Below are positions 17,627-23,411 of a stretch of DNA of 23,411 nt, in pieces (the first letter of the stretch is position 1; each line of letters opens with the position of its first letter). The position numbers were made by a program, and so were the translations under genes. The notes below the pieces were generated by a model. That model was given only the letters and a program-made list of their open reading frames with translations, was not told where the DNA came from and searched no databases. The stretch spans positions 315,680-339,090 of the forward strand of contig NVXI01000001.1 of NCBI GenBank assembly GCA_002747015.1, read 5' to 3'. This stretch comes from Zetaproteobacteria bacterium (GTDB lineage: Bacteria; Pseudomonadota; Alphaproteobacteria; Micavibrionales; Micavibrionaceae).

Positions 17627-18736
17627 TTGACAAACTTACCAGAAAATGAAAATAAATCAGAGATGCATACGGAAGACGCGCCGGATGTCATTACGCCTGT
17701 TGATGGGGATAGCAGTGACTTAACGTCTTCTCCTGAAATTCGACGCGAGAAAAATGCCAATAGCCGTAAGTCTATGATGGTTAACGCCGAAGAACTGAAT
17801 AATACGAATCTACTCGCCTTTCTAATGTCCTTCTTTCTTGGCATTAATGACGACAAGGGCATGAATAGTGATGATGCAATCAACGAAATGGCCGATGCGC
17901 TCTCTATTGAAAGAACAACATTTCACGATACGGTGACTCAATATAAATCCGGTGATCTTTCTATATTTGGTGCTGCTACAAAAGTACGCAGTAACATGGA
18001 TATTTCAAGTGCCGACATGGCGCGTGCCGAAGATGTCGTTGCACAACATGCTACAACAGGTAATCCTTTACTAGAGCTGATTGCATCAAAAGAATCGGGC
18101 GGAGATTACAATATTGTATATGGCGGCAAACGTATTAATGCGACTGAAATGAGTATTAATGATGTTATCGCATGGCAGAAGAACTCTACTCAAAATGAAG
18201 GTTCTGCCTCTTCAGCAGTTGGCAAATATCAAATAATTAGAAAAACGCTAACTGGTCTTAAAGAAGAACTTGGATTAAGCGGCAAGGAACTTTTAGACGG
18301 CCCCATGCAAGAACGTATGGCCATGGCATTGCTTGAACGACGCGGCTATGATGATTACCTCGCTGGAGATCTCCCAGAATCTGACTTCATGACTAATATC
18401 GCAAAAGAATGGGCGTCAATGCCAAAAGATGAAGGCGGCTTAAGCTATTACGCAGGAGATGGCCTTAACAAAGCACATGCATCACCCGCCACACTTTTAC
18501 TTGCTATGCAATATACGAAAAATAACCCAACACAATCAACCAATCAACTGGCATTTAACAATGGCGGTGTACGTGAAGAAAACTCGGAACAACCAACCCC
18601 GGCAAATGAGGCGTTCAACAAGAATGGTGGCGAAGGCGTTGATCAAGTGGCTCTTATTGCCGCACAACAAGCAGATGCAGCAGCGCAGAATAACACGATA
18701 AATCCGGCCTCAACCAGTCAGACACTAACATCATAA
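17627..18736 (+). CDS. Lysozyme-like peptidoglycan hydrolase without a signal peptide
   Basis: Residues about 145-300 look like the catalytic domain of phage-type lysozymes. E156 lies in an ASKESGGDYN context and YGGKRINATEMSINDVIAWQ follows, then SSAVGKYQIIRKTL (195-208), MQERMAMALLERRGYDDYL and IAKEWASMP with GLSYYAG. Such domains cleave the glycan strand, with the early Glu as catalytic acid. The N-terminal 50 residues are acidic and disordered. A hydrophobic stretch at 61-72 is too short for a clear membrane anchor, and the C-terminus is Asn/Gln/Ala-rich. No signal peptide is seen. The start is a TTG at 17627, chosen because AAGGGAT lies about nine bases upstream; an ATG at 17663 is the alternative. 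It lies 46 bases after the coiled-coil gene, probably in the same operon. Confidence 0.75.
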   Translation: MTNLPENENKSEMHTEDAPDVITPVDGDSSDLTSSPEIRREKNANSRKSMMVNAEELNNTNLLAFLMSFFLGINDDKGMNSDDAINEMADALSIERTTFHDTVTQYKSGDLSIFGAATKVRSNMDISSADMARAEDVVAQHATTGNPLLELIASKESGGDYNIVYGGKRINATEMSINDVIAWQKNSTQNEGSASSAVGKYQIIRKTLTGLKEELGLSGKELLDGPMQERMAMALLERRGYDDYLAGDLPESDFMTNIAKEWASMPKDEGGLSYYAGDGLNKAHASPATLLLAMQYTKNNPTQSTNQLAFNNGGVREENSEQPTPANEAFNKNGGEGVDQVALIAAQQADAAAQNNTINPASTSQTLTS

Positions 18737-18849
18737 GCATTGAAATTTCTTAGTCATTTCTTTACCAATCATGGCCTACCATAAAGGTTGCAGTTATTAA
18801 TCTTGTTTGTCATCTCTGTACGCACAAACACATTTCCTATGGTTTCGGT

Positions 18850-19995
18850 ATGTTAAAAAAACAAAAATGCAGTAGCCTTAAATTTTGTCTCGCAATATAT
18901 GCGGCCGGATTACTGATGCCAGTCACTGGCTTTGCAAAAGACAATATCCACCCTGCTCCGCTCCATATAAAGATCAATAAGACAAAATCAACACAATCAA
19001 AAAGCACCTTCAATATCAGAGTCGGAAAAACGCCAGAAACAACAATTGCCAAAGAAGAGCAAATCGAAGACATAATACACGAAGAAACTGAGAAAAAAGC
19101 CACACCAACAAATAACATTGAGCCCTCTGCCCTCGCGAATATTACACCCAAATTAATAGAAACGCGCGCATGCCACGAAATGACAGCAGAAAAAACGAAT
19201 CGATATAAAAAATTGGCCGATTCCCTTAGGGGGTATTTAAAATCTCAGAAACGCGACCCATCATTGATTAACGATATATACAACGCCAGCATTACCACAC
19301 AAACTGACTTCGAATTGCTGATCATAACAACAATGATCGAGAGTGACATTGGCCGCGTTACAAAAGCTACCAACAGTTCCGCGCGCGGCATCTTCCAATA
19401 TATTGAGCCAACATGGATCAACCTGATGAAACGCTACAGTGCGCGAATCGGACAACCAGACTACCCAAGCATCATTGAAAGTAATACTGACACTAATAAT
19501 CAAAAGACATCAAAAGATGGCCAATTTACAAAAAATGAAATATTAGCCCTGCGTAATGACACAAAGATAGCATCCCTTATCAAAGCAAACCAACTAAAAG
19601 ATGACGCAAAAATCCTTACAAAATATAAGGGGGGTCAACGCATCAACGCAACCGACCATTACATCATGCATATGTTAGGGATATCTCAAGCACGCAGTTT
19701 TTACACTCTCCTAAGAAGTAAATCGGGTGATATATTGGCCGATTCTAATAATCAGAGCTTTAGAGAAGCCGTACGCCTAAACCCCTACTTCTTTTACGAT
19801 ACACAAAAGAATGCCTTAAATGCCACGCAAGCCTATACCCAGTTTCACCGTAAAATATCGCAACAATATAAAAAGCTGCATATGATTAGCAAAAAATACG
19901 GCAAAGACGGCGCGGTCAGCTCTCGCTGTCATTTACCAAATATACAGACCGTTTCAACAAAACCGCACAACGGCAAAGATAAAAACACGCTTTAA
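18850..19995 (+). CDS. Exported lytic-transglycosylase-like protein
   Basis: Residues 1-29 form a signal peptide (basic start, hydrophobic core, cut after GFA). Residues 30-105 are a Thr/Lys/Glu-rich linker. From about 108 there is an SLT-type lysozyme fold: a helical lead-in, then the catalytic glutamate E164 in TTMIES, SSARGIFQYIEPTW (176-189), a helix with ATDHYIMHMLGISQARSFYTLL (267-288, listed in two parts around the LG) and FREAVRLNPYFFYD near the end of the domain. Family enzymes cut peptidoglycan glycan strands, giving 1,6-anhydro-muramic ends. There is no good ribosome site before the ATG. The gene lies 113 bases after the lysozyme-like gene, so it may have its own promoter or be read from upstream. 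It is convergent with mdh. Confidence 0.8.
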   Translation: MLKKQKCSSLKFCLAIYAAGLLMPVTGFAKDNIHPAPLHIKINKTKSTQSKSTFNIRVGKTPETTIAKEEQIEDIIHEETEKKATPTNNIEPSALANITPKLIETRACHEMTAEKTNRYKKLADSLRGYLKSQKRDPSLINDIYNASITTQTDFELLIITTMIESDIGRVTKATNSSARGIFQYIEPTWINLMKRYSARIGQPDYPSIIESNTDTNNQKTSKDGQFTKNEILALRNDTKIASLIKANQLKDDAKILTKYKGGQRINATDHYIMHMLGISQARSFYTLLRSKSGDILADSNNQSFREAVRLNPYFFYDTQKNALNATQAYTQFHRKISQQYKKLHMISKKYGKDGAVSSRCHLPNIQTVSTKPHNGKDKNTL

Positions 19996-20017
19996 CCGCA
20001 CTCTCTGCCAAAACAAC

Positions 20018-20052
20018 AAAAAACCGCGACAATATTCACCATATCACCACGG
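20018..20052 (-). terminator. Rho-independent terminator after mdh
   Basis: On the minus strand CCGTGG (20047-20052) pairs with TCGCGG (20024-20029). The pairing continues inward through wobble pairs and an ATAT/ATAT stem around a GGTGA loop, and six Ts follow (20018-20023). It lies 22 bases past the mdh stop, facing the end of the transglycosylase gene. Confidence 0.6.
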
Positions 20053-20073
20053 ATTTAAAATTTTAATGCTCAA

Positions 20074-21072
20074 CTAAGCCGCAACAGCTTTACCGGGAAA
20101 TAATCCCTCAACCGCGGCGCGCTCCTCACGAAGCTCTTTATTGGTTTCATCAAGACGTGTTTGCGAGAATGCAGCAATATCAAGACCTTGAACAATCTCA
20201 TAGGAACCATTCTTGCATGTCACAGGATAACCAAAGATAACCCCTGCATCTACACCATATGATCCATCCGATGGAACGGCCATAGAAACCCACTCACCTT
20301 CCGGCGTTCCCAATGCCCAACTACGCATATGATCAATCGCCGCAGACGCAGCCGACGCAGCAGAAGACGCACCGCGTGCCTTAATAATTGCGCCACCGCG
20401 TTTTTGCACATCCGGGATAAATGTCCCTTCAAACCATGCTTGATCCACTTGATCCAGTGCCGCAGCACCCTTCACCGTTGCATGATGAATATCAGGATAT
20501 TGGGTTGAACTGTGATTCCCCCAAATGATCATATTCTTCACGTCTGTTGAATGTGTTCCTGTTTTTTCGGCCAACTGGCTCATCGCGCGGTTATGGTCAA
20601 GACGTACCATCGCCGTAAAACATTTAGGATCAAGATCAGGTGCATTTTCCTGTGCAATCAATGCATTCGTATTTGCCGGATTACCAACAACCAATACTTT
20701 CACATCACGCGACGCATGATCGTTTAGAGCCTTACCCTGCGGGCCGAAGATACCACCATTTGCCGCAAGCAAATCTTTACGTTCCATTCCATCTTTGCGT
20801 GGCATTGCACCAACAAGCAGTGCAAAATCAACATCCTTGAATGCAACATTCGGATCATCCGTCGGAACAGTTCCGGCCAAGAGTGGGAACGCACAATCAT
20901 TCAACTCCATAATAACACCATCAAGTGCACCCAGCGCAGGTGTAATCTCCAACAAGTGTAGGATAACCGGCTGATCCGGCCCTAACATTGCACCTGATGC
21001 AATACGGAATAACAATGCATAACCAATTTGGCCTGCCGCGCCTGTTATGGCTACTCTTACGGGATCTTTCAT
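20074..21072 (-). CDS. mdh: Malate dehydrogenase, long (type I, cytosolic-like) form
   Basis: Mdh oxidises malate to oxaloacetate with NAD. The NAD loop is GAAGQIGY (11-18), with E42 at the end of the second strand. The substrate arginines are R92 and R98 in the mobile loop [14 protein letters not shown] (131-136) precedes the active site, and D159 with H187 (in WGNHSST) form the catalytic pair. The GAAGQIGY loop and 332-residue length mark the long MDH group (cytosolic, actinobacterial and related), not the short LDH-like MDH usual in Alphaproteobacteria. It keeps the usual neighbour zapE on one side, but sucC is displaced by the three-gene island. The ribosome site is weak (AAAGAGAAAG well upstream of the ATG). 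Confidence 0.96.
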   Translation of the reverse strand: MKDPVRVAITGAAGQIGYALLFRIASGAMLGPDQPVILHLLEITPALGALDGVIMELNDCAFPLLAGTVPTDDPNVAFKDVDFALLVGAMPRKDGMERKDLLAANGGIFGPQGKALNDHASRDVKVLVVGNPANTNALIAQENAPDLDPKCFTAMVRLDHNRAMSQLAEKTGTHSTDVKNMIIWGNHSSTQYPDIHHATVKGAAALDQVDQAWFEGTFIPDVQKRGGAIIKARGASSAASAASAAIDHMRSWALGTPEGEWVSMAVPSDGSYGVDAGVIFGYPVTCKNGSYEIVQGLDIAAFSQTRLDETNKELREERAAVEGLFPGKAVAA

Positions 21073-21128
21073 AGGAAGACTTTCTCTTTGTATTAGAAGA
21101 TAATTACGTGATAAAACTAGCGTTTTTT

Positions 21129-21313
21129 ATGCAGCGGGGCAAGAGGCAGATCAAGATGTCTATTAAGATTAACGCTCTGCGTACAACTACGAAGAACACA
21201 AAGGTGACAAGAAATGCCCATTTGGTACATATAACAAGCTTACAGAAGAAGGGCTAAATGCACTGAAAGAAATCACAGGTTCATTTGATATTATCCTGAA
21301 AAACATAAAATAA
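21129..21313 (+). pseudogene. Possible remnant of a small gene between mdh and zapE
   Basis: The 245-base gap holds two overlapping plus-strand open stretches. One starts with ATG at 21129 (or 21156, after AGAGG) and stops at 21257. The other, in the next frame, has no start and stops at 21313. Its translation (from 21182: YNYEEHKGDKKCPFG and on to a K-rich end) has codon use and composition like real protein. A single frameshift near 21173 would join them into a product of about 60 residues. I do not recognise it; chance is possible. Confidence 0.2.
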
Positions 21314-21317
21314 AAAT

Positions 21318-22424
21318 CTAACACCAATCATCGCTTTGCATTTCTAGCAAGCGAGAAACGCTACGTTCAAACTCGTAAGCATGATCATGCCCAGTATAGA
21401 GTTCTTCTGCCTCCACCGCCGCAGAAATAACAACAGTGGTATGTGCCTCATATAACGCATCAATAAGATTAATCAGGCGCTTAACCTCATTACGCCGATC
21501 ATAGCCAAGCTTCGGCACGCCTTCCAGAAATACCGTATGATATTTACGGGCAATCTCCAGATAATCTTCTGCACCGTGCGGACGCTCACATAATTGGGCA
21601 AAGGTAAAACGTGCAACACCTTCGGCCGCCTGCTCAACTTCTATATCACGGCCCTTCACACGTAAGACATCTTTTTCAGGCTTTGCACCATCAATTAAAC
21701 TCTTAAAAATTTCATCCAGTGTTTTTGTCGTCTCCCGACCCAGAGGCACAAAATACGTACCCTCAATCTGGTTTTTCTGCATTCGATAGTCATGGGGGCT
21801 ATCAAGGTGGAACGTATTGACCTTCGTCTTTAACAACGCAATAAAGGGTAGAAACCTGTCGCGTTGTAATCCGTTTTTATAAAGATCATCAGGCATCCAA
21901 TTACTGGTCGTAATAATGGTGACTTCATGTTCAAACAGGATTTTAAACAAACGCCCCAAAATCATCGCATCGGTGATATCAACCACATGGAATTCATCAA
22001 AACACAGGACATGAGACTTGCTTGCAATCAGTGCCGCCAACGATGGTAAAGCCTGATCCACGATACCCATAACACTGCCATCCATACTGCGCGAATGAAT
22101 ATAGTCATGTACCTCAATCATAAATTCATGAAAATGAACGCGGCGTTTTTTAACAGTATCTGGCAAAGCCTCATAGAATAAATCCATCAACATGGATTTT
22201 CCGCGCCCAACACCACCATGAAAATAAATACCTTTCGGAGAAACCATACCCTTATCGCCGCCCGTCAAGCGTTTAAAGAGACTGGCCTTGGGCGCATTCT
22301 CACGCGCCATAACCTCATCGAACAAACGTTGCAGCTCACCCACCGCCAACTTTTGCACTGGATCAGGCTTGATTTCTCCTGATTCTAAGCGACTTTGATA
22401 TATTTCAGTTGGTGTGTATGTCAT
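21318..22424 (-). CDS. zapE: AFG1-like ATPase ZapE
   Basis: This is an AAA-type ATPase of the ZapE/AFG1 family, linked to cell division at the Z ring and to membrane protein quality control. Walker A is GGVGRGKS (70-77), after the family-typical GIYFHG. Walker B is CFDEF (141-145) with the adjacent HVVDITDAMILGRLF helix. TTSNWMPDDLYKNGLQRDRFLPFI is the sensor region (seen in two blocks around NGL), and a C-terminal RFTFAQLCERPHGAEDYLEIA segment follows. At 368 residues it is normal length. The ATG overlaps the tatC stop (ATGA), so it is translated with tatC. Confidence 0.95.
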   Translation of the reverse strand: MTYTPTEIYQSRLESGEIKPDPVQKLAVGELQRLFDEVMARENAPKASLFKRLTGGDKGMVSPKGIYFHGGVGRGKSMLMDLFYEALPDTVKKRRVHFHEFMIEVHDYIHSRSMDGSVMGIVDQALPSLAALIASKSHVLCFDEFHVVDITDAMILGRLFKILFEHEVTIITTSNWMPDDLYKNGLQRDRFLPFIALLKTKVNTFHLDSPHDYRMQKNQIEGTYFVPLGRETTKTLDEIFKSLIDGAKPEKDVLRVKGRDIEVEQAAEGVARFTFAQLCERPHGAEDYLEIARKYHTVFLEGVPKLGYDRRNEVKRLINLIDALYEAHTTVVISAAVEAEELYTGHDHAYEFERSVSRLLEMQSDDWC

Positions 22425-23188
22425 TTTTTCGACTCAGACATCCTAATCAGGATAATAGACAACTCGTAGAGGCCAAGAAGTGGCACAGCAAGCATAACTT
22501 GGCTTATGATATCAGGTGGTGTCAGAAAAGCCGCAAAAACAAATGTAACAACCACCGCATATTTTCTTTGCCGCGCCAGAAAATCTGCACTTACAATTCC
22601 CACGCGCCCTAACAAAGTAAGAAGAACAGGCAATTGAAAGCATAACCCAAATGCAAATACCAACGTCATGATAAGATCAAGATACTCACTAACCCGTGCC
22701 TCTAGCTGTATTGGCAAAGCCATGTCTCCACCCGTAGTTTGGAAGCTAAGGAAAAAGGGCCATGCCATCGGAATAACCAAATAATACACGCACGCCCCAC
22801 CCAGAAAAAACAACACAGGTGTTGCGACCAAGAACGGCAAGAAAACGCGTTTCTCATTATTATATAAACCGGGCGCAACAAACACCCATACCTGAATAAG
22901 CAACATCGGGAATGTCAGAAAAATACCAGAGAAAAAGGCAACCTTCATATAGGTAAAGAATGCTTCCGTCAGGCCTGTATATATCAACCTGTTCGTATCG
23001 TTTTCTCCCATCGCATTGGCCAGTGGTTGTACCAAGAAACCATAGATATCATCCACGAACATGAAACATATCGCCGTCCCAAACGCCATCATACCAATAA
23101 CCCAAAGCAACCGCGCCCGCAGTTCCATCAAATGATAAACAATCGGCTTTGCAGTATGTTCGGGGTGCTGCACAGAGGAATCACTCAT
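22421..23188 (-). CDS. tatC: Sec-independent translocase subunit TatC
   Basis: TatC is the twin-arginine signal receptor in the inner membrane. The diagnostic N-terminal HLMELRARLL stretch lies before the first membrane helix, and six membrane segments follow, with periplasmic loop residues QVWVFVAPGLYNNEK after helix two and FGLCFQLPVLLTLL in helix four. Length is normal (about 255 residues). The frame opens with a GTG at 23191, but the adjacent ATG at 23188 is the likelier start. It overlaps the tatB stop by eight bases and leads into zapE by ATGA. Confidence 0.96.
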   Translation of the reverse strand: MSDSSVQHPEHTAKPIVYHLMELRARLLWVIGMMAFGTAICFMFVDDIYGFLVQPLANAMGENDTNRLIYTGLTEAFFTYMKVAFFSGIFLTFPMLLIQVWVFVAPGLYNNEKRVFLPFLVATPVLFFLGGACVYYLVIPMAWPFFLSFQTTGGDMALPIQLEARVSEYLDLIMTLVFAFGLCFQLPVLLTLLGRVGIVSADFLARQRKYAVVVTFVFAAFLTPPDIISQVMLAVPLLGLYELSIILIRMSESKK

Positions 23189-23411
23189 CACTGGTATCCC
23201 CTTCTTTTGCCTTCAACTCATCAGGAGGCAAAGCATATTCTTCATCTGCCTCGGCTTCATCGAAATCTTTGGCCTCAAAATTCACACTTTTACGAATATT
23301 ATCCATATCTGCATCATGCATCACGTCATCAAATTGTCGTGAAATCGCAAATTTAATATATTGTAATCGCCGAAACACCCGCCCCAGCGCAACCATTAAA
23401 ACAGGAATTTC
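23181..23411 (-). CDS. tatB: Sec-independent translocase protein TatB, 5' part outside the window
   Basis: The frame is open from the right edge, so only the C-terminal 76 residues are visible. It begins with E-I-P-V-L-M-V-A-L-G-R-V, matching the end of the hinge and the amphipathic helix of TatB (family pattern: D-L-P-x-x-x-x-x-x-G). A charged helix with SRQFDDVMHDADMD follows, then an acidic Glu/Asp-rich tail, as TatB has. The membrane helix lies beyond the edge. The next gene is tatC, overlapping the stop, which supports the call. The ATG at 23396 is internal, not the start. Confidence 0.85.
   Translation of the reverse strand, partial: EIPVLMVALGRVFRRLQYIKFAISRQFDDVMHDADMDNIRKSVNFEAKDFDEAEADEEYALPPDELKAKEGDTSDE

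Noticed and set aside
14215..20073. Prophage or transposon carrying the hydrolase island
   Set aside because: A lysozyme-like gene hints at phage, but there is no integrase, transposase, structural phage gene, tRNA or flanking direct repeat that I can see.

Overview
The window looks like a chromosomal segment of a Gram-negative alphaproteobacterium with an AT-leaning genome. The main evidence is the minus-strand series tatB-tatC-zapE-mdh-sucC-sucD-sucA-(odhB), which is the order typical of Alphaproteobacteria. Codon use is AT-rich and many genes overlap by ATGA or TTGA. I cannot fix the order; a Micavibrio-like or other low-GC alphaproteobacterial lineage would fit. There are no transposases, integrases, tRNAs, rRNAs or CRISPR arrays.

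Layout. Positions 1-1630 (+) hold a two-domain cytidine/deoxycytidylate-deaminase-like protein and a small secreted LprI-like protein, closed by a bidirectional terminator. Positions 1723-2940 (-) are odhB, the E2 of 2-oxoglutarate dehydrogenase. Positions 3159-6466 (-) are a tightly overlapping thiamine operon, thiE-thiD-transporter-thiL, in which a BASS/SBF-family membrane transporter sits between two thiamine kinases. Positions 6604-7011 (+) encode a small orphan protein, divergent from thiE across a region with TGTAAT repeats. Positions 6996-10702 (-) hold sucA followed, with overlapping stop and start codons, by an exported protein joining an NTR/TIMP-like domain to a rhodanese domain. 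Positions 10832-11962 (-) are two tandem paralogues of unknown function. Positions 12131-14214 (-) are sucD and sucC, ending in a terminator.

Positions 14551-19995 (+) form a three-gene island on the opposite strand: a 1009-residue acidic coiled-coil protein, a lysozyme-like protein without a visible signal peptide, and an exported lytic-transglycosylase-like protein. A good sigma70-type promoter lies upstream. Positions 20074-21072 (-) are mdh, followed at higher coordinates by a possible gene remnant, zapE, tatC and the 3' part of tatB, which runs off the right edge.

Functionally, the backbone is the lower TCA cycle: 2-oxoglutarate to succinyl-CoA by SucA/OdhB, succinate by SucCD, and malate to oxaloacetate by Mdh. 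SucA needs thiamine diphosphate, and the thiamine genes lie next to it. The usual compact mdh-sucCDAB block is split by the cell-wall-hydrolase island, the paralogue pair, and the rhodanese/orphan/thiamine block. The parts most worth pursuing are the coiled-coil/hydrolase island, the transporter in the thiamine operon, the deaminase with a degenerate second domain, the NTR-rhodanese fusion and the unknown paralogue pair.
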